A stretch of DNA of 64,000 nt from Allobosea sp. 117 (GCF_000702305.1 NZ_JNLC01000016.1:248001-312000); one strand, 5' to 3'. Counted from the first letter of the stretch, positions 27,442 through 36,111 are shown. Translations and numbers: made by a program. The notes: generated from the letters alone by a model not told the origin.

Positions 27442-27581
27442 CTCGGCAGAACCATCCCGGCAGGAACTCTTCGCCGTCCGAATCCGGCCGGCCTTCGGCG
27501 TCTCGCCGCACATGGAATCACACTTATCGGACAAATGCATGCGCGGCGACGCCGCCTGCCGGCTTTCGATGCAGCCGCGCC

Positions 27582-28112
27582 TCACGCCGCCATGTGGCGC
27601 GCCCATTCGGCGAGATAGGCGAGCCCGGACAGCACGGTGAAGCCGCCCACCGCGACGAGGCCGAGCTGAAACAGCGGCCCGGGCGCGAAGCCGAAGCCGA
27701 GCGAGGCGAGCATGAAGGCGGCGAAGGCGATCTGCGCGGTGGTGTTCAGCTTGGAGACCACGAGCGGCTGGATCAGCACCGGCTTGCCCAGCACCCAGGA
27801 GAGCATGACGGCCGAGACGATCATGATGTCGCGGGAGACCACGGCGATGGCGACCCATTGCGGTACGGCGCCGGCGATGGCGAGCGTCACATAGATCGAC
27901 ACCAGCAGCGCCTTGTCGGCCAGCGGGTCGAGATAGGCGCCGAGCTCGCTCTGCAGGCCGAAGCGCTTGGCGATGAAGCCGTCGACCGCATCCGACACGC
28001 CGGCGGCGAGGAACAGCCAGAAGGCGATGGCCGGCTCGCCGGCGGTGATCGCCCACACCACCACAGGCACCATGAAAATGCGCGCGATCGTGATCGTGTT
28101 GGGCAGGTTCAC
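27582..28112 (-). CDS. CDP-alcohol phosphatidyltransferase family protein
   Basis: Encodes 176 residues with five to six membrane helices. It carries the catalytic signature of the family at residues 41-66: D41, D44, G45, A48, G58, D62 and D66. The usual Arg after A48 is Lys here (AKR). The substrate pair is not certain; by size and by NLPNTITIARI at the start it resembles PgsA (CDP-diacylglycerol plus glycerol-3-phosphate to phosphatidylglycerol phosphate). The start is a GTG (28112) with no strong ribosome binding site. First gene of the minus-strand operon that runs to ppx. Confidence 0.88.
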   Translation of the reverse strand: MNLPNTITIARIFMVPVVVWAITAGEPAIAFWLFLAAGVSDAVDGFIAKRFGLQSELGAYLDPLADKALLVSIYVTLAIAGAVPQWVAIAVVSRDIMIVSAVMLSWVLGKPVLIQPLVVSKLNTTAQIAFAAFMLASLGFGFAPGPLFQLGLVAVGGFTVLSGLAYLAEWARHMAA

Positions 28113-28326
28113 CGGCGTGACCGCTTTTCGTTGATGCGGGCATTGTTCAGCGGAGCTGGCCCGGCGTTTCCTCCGTCGAGATAATAGCCGCTGTCACAAT
28201 TGCCAAGCACGGGCGACTACGCAGCCCCGCACCTCGACCATGGGCTTGCGTGACGCGGCCGGCCCGGCGTGGCACAAGGCGTGATCCGCCCGCCCCCGCC
28301 GCCCCGCAGTTCCAGCGAATCCGCCG

Positions 28327-29472
28327 ATGCGTTCTTCCGTCGTCATCTCCGCCGTCGTCGCCGCACTGGTCGGCTTCGGCGGCACGCTCGCGCTCATCGT
28401 CGCCGCCTCGCAGGCGTTGGGCGCGAGCCCGGCGCAGACCTCCTCCGCCGTGCTCGGGCTGTGCCTGTCCATGGCGGCGACCACGGCGTATCTGAGCATG
28501 CGCTACCGCCAGCCGATCATCACCGCCTGGTCGACCCCCGGCGCGGCCCTGATCGCGGCCTCGCACGGCGTGTCAATCGAGCCGGCGGTCGGCGCTTTCC
28601 TGATGGTCGGGGCGCTGATCATGATCACCGCGCTCGTACGCCCGCTCGGCATGCTGGTGCAGCGCCTGCCGGTTGCGATCGCGGCGGCGATGCTGGCCGG
28701 CGTGCTGTTCCGCTTCGCCACCGCGGTATTCACCTCGGCCGGTGCCGATCCGACGCTGGTGCTGCCGCTGGTCGTGCTGTTCCTGCTGGCGCGGCGCGCC
28801 AGCCCGTTCGGCGCGGTGCTGGTCGTGCTGGGCGTCGGCATCGCCTATGCCTTCGCGCTCGGCCGGGTCGGCCCCCTGCCCTCCGGCATCCCGCTGCCGG
28901 AGGTGACGCTGATCGCGCCCGTCTTCGATCCGCAGGTGCTGATCGGGGTCGGCCTGCCGCTCTATCTCGTCACAATGGCCTCGCAGAACCTGCCCGGCCT
29001 CGCCGTGCTGCAGGCGGCCGGCTACACGCCGCCGACCAACCCGATCCTCGGCGTCACCGGCCTCGCCTCCATCCTCACCGCGCCGCTCGGCTCGCTCACC
29101 AGCAACCTCGCGGCGATCACCGCCTCGCTGTGCACCGGGCCGGATACGCATCCCGACCCGTCGAAGCGCTGGATGGCCGGGCCGTTCTACGCCGCGAGCT
29201 ATGTGGTGCTGGCGATCGGCGGCGCCTCGCTGGTCTCGCTCATCGGCGCGCTGCCCACCTCGCTGGTCGCGACTTTCGCCGGGCTCGCTCTGCTCGGGCC
29301 GCTGGTCAATGCGCTCGGCACGGCGCTCCACGACACGGCGCGGCGCTTCCCGGCGGTGCTGACGCTGGCGGTGACCGCCTCGGGCGTCTCGCTGTTCGGC
29401 ATCGGCTCGGCCTTCTGGGGCCTGGCGGCAGGGCTCGCGGCGCTGGCGGTGGAGCGGATCGGGCGGCGCTGA
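28327..29472 (+). CDS. Benzoate/H+ symporter family transporter (BenE-like)
   Basis: Encodes 381 residues with about 11-12 hydrophobic segments and little hydrophilic sequence. The pattern YRQPIITAWSTPGAALI near residue 60, VAIAAAMLAGVLFRF, and TMASQNLPGLAVLQAAGY with SNLAAITASLCTGPDTHPDPSKRW fits the BenE family of secondary transporters. The substrate need not be benzoate: no aromatic degradation genes are nearby. It precedes purM by 65 bp but is unlikely to be functionally linked. Divergent from the CDP-alcohol transferase gene. Confidence 0.88.
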   Translation: MRSSVVISAVVAALVGFGGTLALIVAASQALGASPAQTSSAVLGLCLSMAATTAYLSMRYRQPIITAWSTPGAALIAASHGVSIEPAVGAFLMVGALIMITALVRPLGMLVQRLPVAIAAAMLAGVLFRFATAVFTSAGADPTLVLPLVVLFLLARRASPFGAVLVVLGVGIAYAFALGRVGPLPSGIPLPEVTLIAPVFDPQVLIGVGLPLYLVTMASQNLPGLAVLQAAGYTPPTNPILGVTGLASILTAPLGSLTSNLAAITASLCTGPDTHPDPSKRWMAGPFYAASYVVLAIGGASLVSLIGALPTSLVATFAGLALLGPLVNALGTALHDTARRFPAVLTLAVTASGVSLFGIGSAFWGLAAGLAALAVERIGRR

Positions 29473-29537
29473 GCGCCGCCGACCTTGCCCGGCGCCCGAG
29501 AAGCGGCTAAGCCGCGTCCATTCTCAAGGGGCACGAC

Positions 29538-30617
29538 ATGGCCGGCACGGACAAGGGTCTCAGCTATCGCGATGCAGGTGTCGACATCGATGCCGGCAAC
29601 CGGCTGGTGGACCTCATCAAGCCGCTGGTGAAGGCGACGCGCCGGCCGGGCGCGGATGCCGAGATCGGCGGCTTCGGCGGCGTGTTCGACCCGAAGGCGG
29701 CCGGCTTCAAGGATCCGCTGATCGTCGCCACCACCGACGGCGTCGGCACCAAGCTGAAGATCGCCATCGAGACCGGCCGGCACGACACCATCGGCGTCGA
29801 CCTCGTCGCCATGTGCGTCAACGATCTCGTGGTGCAGGGCGCCGAGCCGCTGTTCTTCCTCGACTATTTCGCCACCGGCAAGCTCGCCCCGGAGGTCGGC
29901 GCCGCGATCGTCGCCGGCATCGCCTATGGCTGCAAGGAATCCGGCTGCGCGCTGATCGGCGGCGAGACGGCCGAGATGCCCGGCATGTATGCCGATGGCG
30001 ACTACGACCTCGCCGGCTTCTCGGTCGGCGCGGTGGAACGCGGCGAGCTGCTGCCGCGCCCCGACATCGCTCCGGGTGACGTGCTGCTCGGCCTCGCCTC
30101 CTCCGGCGTGCATTCCAACGGCTATTCGCTGGTGCGCCGCATCGTCGAGGGCTCCGGCCTCTCGTGGGACGAGCCTGCGCCCTTCGAGCCCTCGCGCACG
30201 CTGGGCGAGGCGTTGCTGACCCCGACGCGCCTCTATGTGAAATCCGCCCTCGGTGCGATCCGTTCGACCGGCAAGGTCAAGGCGCTCGCCCACATCACCG
30301 GAGGCGGGCTCACCGAGAACCTGCCGCGCGTGCTGCCGAAGGGCACCGTCGGGCGCATCGACCTGTCCGGCCTGCCGGTGCCGCCGGTGTTCCGCTGGCT
30401 GGCGCAGACCGGCAATGTGGCCGCCGAGGAGATGCTGCGCGCCTTCAACTGCGGCATCGGCATGGTGGTGGTCTGCGCGCCGCAGGATGCCGAGACGGTG
30501 GCCGACGCCTTCGCCGACGGCGGCGAGGAGGTGGTCCATCTCGGCGCCATCGAGCCCGGCGAGGGCGCGGCCCGCACCGTCTATGACGGGGCGCTCGACA
30601 TCGGCCTGCCCCTGTGA
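29538..30617 (+). CDS. purM: Phosphoribosylformylglycinamidine cyclo-ligase (AIR synthetase)
   Basis: Encodes 359 residues. Step five of purine synthesis: FGAM + ATP to AIR. Conserved segments: [87 protein letters not shown] and [24 protein letters not shown] lies about 5 nt before the ATG. Its stop overlaps the purN start (GTGA at 30614-30617), so the two are translationally coupled. Confidence 0.97.
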   Translation: MAGTDKGLSYRDAGVDIDAGNRLVDLIKPLVKATRRPGADAEIGGFGGVFDPKAAGFKDPLIVATTDGVGTKLKIAIETGRHDTIGVDLVAMCVNDLVVQGAEPLFFLDYFATGKLAPEVGAAIVAGIAYGCKESGCALIGGETAEMPGMYADGDYDLAGFSVGAVERGELLPRPDIAPGDVLLGLASSGVHSNGYSLVRRIVEGSGLSWDEPAPFEPSRTLGEALLTPTRLYVKSALGAIRSTGKVKALAHITGGGLTENLPRVLPKGTVGRIDLSGLPVPPVFRWLAQTGNVAAEEMLRAFNCGIGMVVVCAPQDAETVADAFADGGEEVVHLGAIEPGEGAARTVYDGALDIGLPL

Positions 30618-31279
30618 GCAGCCCCGCCTCGCGCAGGACCCGCGTCGCGATCCTGATCTCCGGGCGCGGCTCGAACATGATGTCGTTGATCGAGGCGGCC
30701 GCACATCCCGACTATCCGGCCGAGATCGTCACCGTCATCTCGAACCGCCCGGAGGCGCACGGCCTCGCCCGCGCGCAGGCGGCGAACATCCCGGCGCGGG
30801 CGATCGACCACAAGGCCTATGCCGACCGGGCGAGCTTCGACGCCGCGCTCGACGCCGCGCTCGGCGCGGAGAAGGTGGACATCGTCTGCCTCGCCGGCTT
30901 CATGCGGCTGCTGACCCCCGAATTCACGCAGAAATGGTTCGGGCGGATGATCAACATCCACCCTGCCCTGCTGCCGAGCTTCAAGGGGCTGCACACGCAT
31001 GAGCGGGCGCTCGAGGCGGGGGTGAAGATCCACGGCTGCACCGTGCACTTCGTCACGCCCGAGATGGATGTCGGGCCGATCATCATGCAGGCCGCCGTGC
31101 CGGTCGCCGACGACGACACGCCGGACAGCCTCGGTGCCCGCGTGCTCGCCCAGGAGCACGTCATCTATCCCGCCGCGCTGCGCCTCGTCTGCGAGGGCCG
31201 CGCCCGCATCGAGGGCGGGCGTGTGGCGATCGACGAGTTCGGCCTCGTGAACCGCGCATTGGTGGCGCCGCACGCCTGA
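30614..31279 (+). CDS. purN: Phosphoribosylglycinamide formyltransferase (GAR transformylase)
   Basis: Encodes 221 residues, starting with GTG inside the purM stop (GTGA). Catalyses 10-formyl-THF + GAR to formyl-GAR. Hallmarks: [11 protein letters not shown] at the substrate phosphate site, CLAGFMRLL, and the catalytic block [17 protein letters not shown] ... GCTVHFV ... MDVGPII carrying Asn, His and Asp of the active site. Cytosolic. The operon with purM is standard in alphaproteobacteria. Confidence 0.97.
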   Translation: MSSPASRRTRVAILISGRGSNMMSLIEAAAHPDYPAEIVTVISNRPEAHGLARAQAANIPARAIDHKAYADRASFDAALDAALGAEKVDIVCLAGFMRLLTPEFTQKWFGRMINIHPALLPSFKGLHTHERALEAGVKIHGCTVHFVTPEMDVGPIIMQAAVPVADDDTPDSLGARVLAQEHVIYPAALRLVCEGRARIEGGRVAIDEFGLVNRALVAPHA

Positions 31280-31330
31280 ACCGGAATGCCGGAGCCCCGC
31301 AGTCACCACGTCGGGCCTCATCGACATATG

Positions 31331-31370
31331 GTTGACTAGGAAACTTTATCCCTTTAGTTTCCTAGTCAAC
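31331..31370. promoter_or_regulatory. Perfect 15-bp inverted repeat enclosing the MarR gene promoter
   Basis: GTTGACTAGGAAACT (31331-31345) and its exact complement (31356-31370) are separated by 10 bp. A -35-like TTGACT (31332-31337) and a -10-like TAGTTT (31355-31360) are 17 bp apart and fall inside the two arms. A regulator bound here would block RNA polymerase. The site ends 13 bp before the MarR start codon, so autorepression is the natural reading. Confidence 0.75.
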
Positions 31371-31383
31371 TATCGAGGATCGC

Positions 31384-31845
31384 ATGCCCCGCCTGCCCGC
31401 CATCTCCGATCTCGACGCGCATGTCGGCTTCTGGCTGCGCTACGTGTCGAACCATGTATCGCACGCCTTCGCCGCGCGCGTGGCCGCCGAGGGCGTGACG
31501 GTCGCGGAATGGGTGATGATGCGCGCCCTCTACGACCGGGCCCCGACCGCGCCGAGCCGCGTCGCCGACGACATGGGCATGACGCGCGGCGCCATCACCA
31601 AGCTCGCCGACCGCCTTATCGGCAAGGGCCTCGTCCTCCGCAAAAGCGATGCGCGGGACAAGCGGGCCCAGACCTTGGAACTGACGGCGGCAGGAGAGGA
31701 AATGGTGCCGCGGCTCGCCGCGCTCGCCGACCGCAACGACGCGGAGTTCTTCGATCACCTCCCGGCATCCGAGCGCGAGATGCTGGTGAAGCTGCTCAGA
31801 CAGACCGTCGAGCTTCGCAAGCTGACAGCCGTGCCCACCGAATAG
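31384..31845 (+). CDS. MarR family transcriptional regulator
   Basis: Encodes 153 residues with the MarR winged helix: FAARVAAEGVTVAEWVMMRALYDRAPTAPSRVADDMGMTRGAITKLADRLIGKGLVLRKSDARDKRAQTLELTAAG (about 33-110), including the DxRDxR-type wing DARDKRA. Homodimeric repressor by family, often responding to phenolic or oxidant signals. GAGGA lies 4 nt before the ATG. The DUF1398 gene follows 25 bp later, almost certainly co-transcribed. The perfect inverted repeat over the promoter predicts tight autoregulation. Ligand unknown. Confidence 0.92.
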   Translation: MPRLPAISDLDAHVGFWLRYVSNHVSHAFAARVAAEGVTVAEWVMMRALYDRAPTAPSRVADDMGMTRGAITKLADRLIGKGLVLRKSDARDKRAQTLELTAAGEEMVPRLAALADRNDAEFFDHLPASEREMLVKLLRQTVELRKLTAVPTE

Positions 31846-31870
31846 CATCACCCGATCCGGAGTCATCTAG

Positions 31871-32272
31871 ATGAACGAGCACCAGCTGACCGTCGCCCGG
31901 ACCTGCCTCAGCGCAGCCGAAGACAACTCCATGACCTTCCCACAGATCGTCGGTACGCTCATGGCGGAGGGTTTCGAGAGTTATCTGGTCGATTTCCGCC
32001 GCGCCACCGCCACCTATTATCTGTCGGGCGGCGACAGCATCGAGCTGCCGATGCACCGGCTCGACGTGCCGGTCGCGCCGGAGTTCGACGCGGCGTCGAT
32101 CCGCGAGGCCATCGGCGAAGCGCAGCGGCTGGCCCCTGGCTACAGCTACAAGGGCTTCTGCGCCAAGGTCGCCACGGCCGGCTGCGCGGGCTATGTCGTG
32201 TCCTTCCCGGGGCGACGGGCGGTTTATCTCGGCCGCACCGCCGAGACCCATGTGGAGCACTTCCCCAACTGA
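31871..32272 (+). CDS. DUF1398 family protein
   Basis: Encodes 133 residues, soluble, no signal peptide. TFPQIVGTLMAEGFESYLVDFRRATATYYLSGGDSIELP is the typical DUF1398 stretch, followed by IREAIGEAQRLAPGYSYKGFCAKVATAGCAGYVVSFPGRRAVYLGR. This family (YbcV-like) has no assigned activity. It is second in an operon with the MarR regulator, 25 bp downstream, so it is probably what the regulator controls besides itself. Ends 34 bp before the convergent molybdopterin oxidoreductase. Confidence 0.83.
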   Translation: MNEHQLTVARTCLSAAEDNSMTFPQIVGTLMAEGFESYLVDFRRATATYYLSGGDSIELPMHRLDVPVAPEFDAASIREAIGEAQRLAPGYSYKGFCAKVATAGCAGYVVSFPGRRAVYLGRTAETHVEHFPN

Positions 32273-32306
32273 GGTCCGGCAAAGGCGCGGCACGCGGGCG
32301 GCGGCG

Positions 32307-34403
32307 TCAGGCCTTTTCGATTCGCACCCGGTTGTCGTGCAGCGCCGCACCGCCGAAGGGGGCGACCGGATCGGCGCCGGTCAGCGTGTTGATGCCGCGC
32401 CCGCCCTCATGCGCGCCGTTCGGCCAGATGGATTCGGCCACCACCACGCCGCGCCGCAGCCCCTCGAACAGGCGGGCATGCAGCAGCACAGAGCCGCGTG
32501 CGCTGGACACCGTGACGAGGTCGCCCTCCCCGACGCCGAGCGCGGCCGCGTCGGCGGGGTGGATCATCAGCTCGGGACGCTTCTCGCGGGTGAGCGATCC
32601 GGGCGTCTCGGTGAAGCTCGAATTGAGGAAGGAGCGCGCCGGCGAGGTCACGAGGCGGAACGGATAGTCCTGCGTCGCCTCCTCGATCACCGCCCAATGG
32701 TCCGGCCATGCCGGCATGTCGTCCGCCGGACCGAAGCGGCCGGGCGCGCTGAAGCGCACGCTCGACCAGTCCGGCTTCAGGCGGAAGCGGCCATCCGGCC
32801 AGGCGAAGCCCTTGAGGTAATGCGCCGTCTCGAAATCCGGCTGCACGTCGAGGAAACGTTTCTCCTCCAGCTCGGCCAGCGTGCCGCGATGCGTCGCCTG
32901 CAGCGTCCAGTCGATCAGCTCGCGCGGGCTCATGGAAAAGCCGGGGTGGGCGGCGCCGAGCCGCTCGGCGAGATCGCAGATCACCTCGTGGTTGTTGCGG
33001 CACTCACCCGGCGGCTCGACCAGCTTCGGGCCAAGGATGACATACTGGTTGCCGCCGCCCTGATAGATGTCGTCATGCTCGGTGAACATGGTCGCCGGCA
33101 GCACGATGTCGGCCATGCGGGCGGTCTCGGTCATGAACTGCTCATGCACGGCGAGGAACAGGTCCTCGCGCGCGAATCCGGCCCGCACCCGCTCCTGATC
33201 GGGAGCGATGGTCACCGGATTGGTGTTCTGGATCAGCATGGCGGCGACTGGCGGGCCGCCGGCAAGCGCCTCGGCATCGCCGGTCAGGATGGCGCCGATG
33301 CGGGACTGGTCGAGCTCGCGTGCCGGGCTGTTCGCGCGGGCCAGCAGGTCGGTGCCCTCGATCATCCGCTTGTTCCAGCGATAGATGGCGCTGTTGGAGT
33401 GGAAGACGCCGCCGCCCTCGTGCTTCCAGGCGCCGGTGACGGTCGGGATGCAGGTCACCGCGTGCATCGCCACCGTGCCGTTGCGCGAACGGGTGAAGCC
33501 GTAACCGGCGCGGATGAAGGTGCGCGGCGTCTGCCCGATCAGGCGGGCGAAGCCCTCGATCTCCGCCGCCGGCATGCCGGTGATGGCCGCCGCCCATTCG
33601 GGTGTGCGGTCGCCGAGATGCGCTTCGAGGCCGGCCGCATCGTCGGCAAACTCCGCGAGATAGGCGCGATCGGCGAGGCCGTCGCGGAACAGCACGTGCA
33701 TGATCGCGCAGGCGAGCGCGGCATCGGTGCCGGGTCGGATGAGGACCGGGATGTCCGCCTGCTCCATGGTCGGAGAGCGGTACACATCCACGACCGCGAT
33801 CTTCGCGCCGCGCTCCTTGCGGGCGCGCACGGCGTGGGTCATCACGTTGATCTGGGTGGAGACCGGGTTGGTGCCCCAGATGACGACGAGGTCGGACTTG
33901 GCCATCTCGCGCGGATCGGGCCCGGCGAGCCGTCCGGCGCCGGCGAGGAAGCCGCTCCACGCGGGATTGACGCAAATCGTCGAGAAGAAGCGCGAATAGC
34001 CCTTCGCATGGGTCAGCCGGTTGATGCCGTCGCGCATCACCAGACCCATGGTGCCGGCATAGTAATACGGCCAGACGGCCTCGGGCCCGTAGCGCCGCTC
34101 GGCGTCGAGGAAGCGCTCCGCGATGGTGTCGAGCGCCTCGTCCCACGAGATCGGCGCGAAGTCGCCGGAACCCTTGGGGCCGACGCGGCGCAGCGGTTGC
34201 GTCAGCCGGTCCGGGTGATGGGCGCGCTCGGCATATCTTGCCACCTTCGCGCAGATGACACCGGCGGTGAAGCTGTTGGCGCTCGACCCGCGCACCCGGC
34301 CGATTCGGCCGCCGGAAATGTCGATCTCCAGCGCGCAGGTCGAGGGGCAGTCATGCGGGCAGGCGGAATAGCCGGTACGTACCGGCTGGACATGCTGGTT
34401 CAT
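32307..34403 (-). CDS. Molybdopterin-dependent oxidoreductase (DMSO reductase superfamily), cytoplasmic
   Basis: Encodes 698 residues. The N-terminus has a [4Fe-4S] site, CPHDCPSTC at about 15-23, completed by GVICAKVARY near 50. The molybdopterin guanine dinucleotide domains follow (AVWPYYYAGTMGLVMRDGINRL, VVIWGTNPVSTQINVM, QNTNPVTIAPDQERV, IVLPATMFTEHDDIYQGGGNQY) and a C-terminal MoCo-binding beta-barrel (PELMIHPADAAALGVGEGDLVTV). No Tat signal, so cytoplasmic. The substrate is unknown. The ATG at 34403 directly follows the U-run of a terminator hairpin (34405-34438) whose 3' arm holds the only GGAG Shine-Dalgarno candidate. No partner subunit or cofactor gene is adjacent. Confidence 0.9.
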   Translation of the reverse strand: MNQHVQPVRTGYSACPHDCPSTCALEIDISGGRIGRVRGSSANSFTAGVICAKVARYAERAHHPDRLTQPLRRVGPKGSGDFAPISWDEALDTIAERFLDAERRYGPEAVWPYYYAGTMGLVMRDGINRLTHAKGYSRFFSTICVNPAWSGFLAGAGRLAGPDPREMAKSDLVVIWGTNPVSTQINVMTHAVRARKERGAKIAVVDVYRSPTMEQADIPVLIRPGTDAALACAIMHVLFRDGLADRAYLAEFADDAAGLEAHLGDRTPEWAAAITGMPAAEIEGFARLIGQTPRTFIRAGYGFTRSRNGTVAMHAVTCIPTVTGAWKHEGGGVFHSNSAIYRWNKRMIEGTDLLARANSPARELDQSRIGAILTGDAEALAGGPPVAAMLIQNTNPVTIAPDQERVRAGFAREDLFLAVHEQFMTETARMADIVLPATMFTEHDDIYQGGGNQYVILGPKLVEPPGECRNNHEVICDLAERLGAAHPGFSMSPRELIDWTLQATHRGTLAELEEKRFLDVQPDFETAHYLKGFAWPDGRFRLKPDWSSVRFSAPGRFGPADDMPAWPDHWAVIEEATQDYPFRLVTSPARSFLNSSFTETPGSLTREKRPELMIHPADAAALGVGEGDLVTVSSARGSVLLHARLFEGLRRGVVVAESIWPNGAHEGGRGINTLTGADPVAPFGGAALHDNRVRIEKA

Positions 34404-34404
34404 G

Positions 34405-34438
34405 AAAAAACGCTCCGCCACCACTGTAGCGGAGCGTT
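34405..34438 (-). terminator. Rho-independent terminator/attenuator between terC copy 1 and the molybdopterin gene
   Basis: On the minus strand a perfect 10-bp stem (AACGCTCCGC and complement, 10-nt loop) runs into TTTTTT, which abuts the ATG of the downstream gene. GGAG of the 3' arm is 9 nt before that ATG, so folding would both stop transcription and hide the ribosome binding site. Confidence 0.85.
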
Positions 34439-34482
34439 CCTTCCTGTCACCCCAGCCGGATGGCCGGGCATGTGAGGCGCGA

Positions 34483-35238
34483 TCAGTGCGAGCCGCTCTC
34501 GACGGTCCGCGCCTGGCGGTTCTTCCAGATCCAGCCGAAGCTGAGCACGAAGGCCGCGCCGATCGCCGCCGCCAGATAATGTGGCAGCGCCGCCGGCTTC
34601 AGGCCGACCGGATCCTCGGGATCGGCCACCTTCTCGACCAGCTCCGGCGCCACGCCCTGCATGTATTCCAGCACCACCTTGTCGCTGACCAGCATCTCGC
34701 CGGCGATCCAGCCGAGCAGCGCAGCGCCGGCCCAGACCAGGATCGGGAAGCGCGCGATCAGCTTCAGGATGAGCTGCGAGCCGAAGATGATCAGCGGGAT
34801 GGTGAGCAGCAGGCCGAAGATGAACAGCTCGGCATGGCCGCGCGCGGCTGCGGCGATGGCGACGACGTTGTCGAGACTCATCACCGCGTCGGCGATGGCG
34901 ATGGTGCGCACCGCCTTCCACAGGCTGTCGGCACTTTCCACGTGATGCTCGCCGCCCTCCTCGTCCAGGATCAGCTTGATGGCGATCCAGAACAGCAGGA
35001 CGCCGCCGAGCACCTTCAGGAACGGCACGCCGAGGAGATAGGACACGGCTAGGGCGAACACGATGCGCAGGCCGACCGCCGCGGCGGCACCAAGCAGGAT
35101 ACCCCACTTGCGCTGCTTCTCAGGCAGCGAGCGGCAGGCGAGCGCGATGACGACCGCGTTGTCGCCCGAGAGCAGCAGGTCGATCCAGATGATCTGGAGC
35201 AGCGCCACCCAGAAAACGGGACTGGTGAAATCCATCAT
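34483..35238 (-). CDS. TerC family integral membrane protein (copy 1)
   Basis: Encodes 251 residues with seven to eight hydrophobic segments. Diagnostic TerC motifs are the acidic intramembrane DLLLSGDNAVVIALACRSLP (about 20-39) and the repeat-related AIADAVMSLDNVVAIAAAARG (about 115-135). TerC proteins are linked to metal (notably manganese) export and to loading of exported metalloenzymes. GAGAGGAA precedes ATGATG; the second ATG may be the true start. A paralogue lies just upstream at 35407 on the same strand. An intrinsic terminator follows at 34405-34438. Confidence 0.9.
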   Translation of the reverse strand: MMDFTSPVFWVALLQIIWIDLLLSGDNAVVIALACRSLPEKQRKWGILLGAAAAVGLRIVFALAVSYLLGVPFLKVLGGVLLFWIAIKLILDEEGGEHHVESADSLWKAVRTIAIADAVMSLDNVVAIAAAARGHAELFIFGLLLTIPLIIFGSQLILKLIARFPILVWAGAALLGWIAGEMLVSDKVVLEYMQGVAPELVEKVADPEDPVGLKPAALPHYLAAAIGAAFVLSFGWIWKNRQARTVESGSH

Positions 35239-35351
35239 TTCCTCTCTGGTCTTCGAAAAGTATCACTTTGGCTAGGCGACGTCCCGCCGGATCATCCCGA
35301 AGTTCTGGCATTCATTATTATTTGTGCCAGCTTCAACCTCCGGAACCGATA

Positions 35352-35380
35352 GCGCCCGCGACGGTAATCATCGCGGGCGC
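35352..35380 (-). terminator. Perfect GC hairpin after terC copy 2 (possible terminator)
   Basis: GCGCCCGCGA-N9-TCGCGGGCGC is a perfect 10-bp stem 27 bp past the stop of terC copy 2. No T-run follows on the minus strand, so it may be Rho-dependent or only partly effective. A second inverted repeat, CTGGCA-N14-TGCCAG (35305-35330, AT-rich loop), lies between it and copy 1. Confidence 0.5.
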
Positions 35381-35406
35381 CACGGCAGGAAAACGCCTGA
35401 GGCCGA

Positions 35407-36111
35407 TCAGCGTTCGGCCTCGCCGACATGGGCGCCCTGGCGCGAGCGGGCGATGAACCAACCGATCGCCAGCACCAGCGCCGCGCCGATGGCGGCCGTC
35501 GGATACTCGAGCTGGTGCACCAGCACGTCGCCGAGCCACTCGTGGATCTTCGAGTCGGAGATGAACATCTCGCCCGCGACCCAGCCGAGCAGGCCGGCGC
35601 CGGCCCAGACCAGCACAGGGAAACGGCTCAGCAGCGACATGATGAGGGCCGCGCCCGCGATGATCATCGGGATCGAGATGATGAGGCCGATAATGATCAG
35701 CGTCCAGTTACCATCCGCGACCGCCGCGATCGCCACGACGTTGTCGAGGCTCATCACGAGATCGGCGACGGCGATGGTGCCGACCGCGCGCCACAGATTG
35801 TCATGGGCGTGAACGCCACCCTCCCCGCCCTCGTCCTCCGGCAGGACGAGATCAACGGCGATGTACATCAGCGCCAGCGAGCCGACGATCTTCAGCCAGG
35901 GCAGGCCGAGCAGCGTCGCCACCACCGCGGTGAACACGACGCGCATGCCGACCGCCACGCCGGCGCCGAGGATCATGCCCCAGCGGCGCAGATTGTCCGG
36001 CAGCGAACGGCACGCCATGGCGATGACGACGGCGTTGTCGCCGGAAAGCAGGATGTTGATCCAGATGATCTTGAGAAGGGCGAGCCAGAAAAGCGGCTGC
36101 ATAAAGTCCAT
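35407..36111 (-). CDS. TerC family integral membrane protein (copy 2)
   Basis: Encodes 234 residues, paralogous to copy 1. It has the same INILLSGDNAVVIAMACRSLP (about 18-38) and AVADLVMSLDNVVAIAAVADGN motifs with their conserved Asp residues, and seven to eight membrane segments. Probably metal ion efflux by family. The ATG at 36111 has GAGGGAA 6-7 nt upstream. A perfect TATAAT (36160-36155, minus) is about 45 bp upstream, giving a short leader. The extended frame to 36276 adds residues with no family match. The two copies differ at many positions, so this is an old duplication. Confidence 0.9.
   Translation of the reverse strand: MDFMQPLFWLALLKIIWINILLSGDNAVVIAMACRSLPDNLRRWGMILGAGVAVGMRVVFTAVVATLLGLPWLKIVGSLALMYIAVDLVLPEDEGGEGGVHAHDNLWRAVGTIAVADLVMSLDNVVAIAAVADGNWTLIIIGLIISIPMIIAGAALIMSLLSRFPVLVWAGAGLLGWVAGEMFISDSKIHEWLGDVLVHQLEYPTAAIGAALVLAIGWFIARSRQGAHVGEAER

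Noticed and set aside
26353-28143. Apparent single 596-codon frame spanning the AI-2E gene and the CDP-alcohol transferase region, suggesting a fusion or frameshift
   Set aside because: The CDP-alcohol transferase is complete in another frame with all signature residues, and the AI-2E family normally starts near 27441. The upstream extension is only an open shadow.
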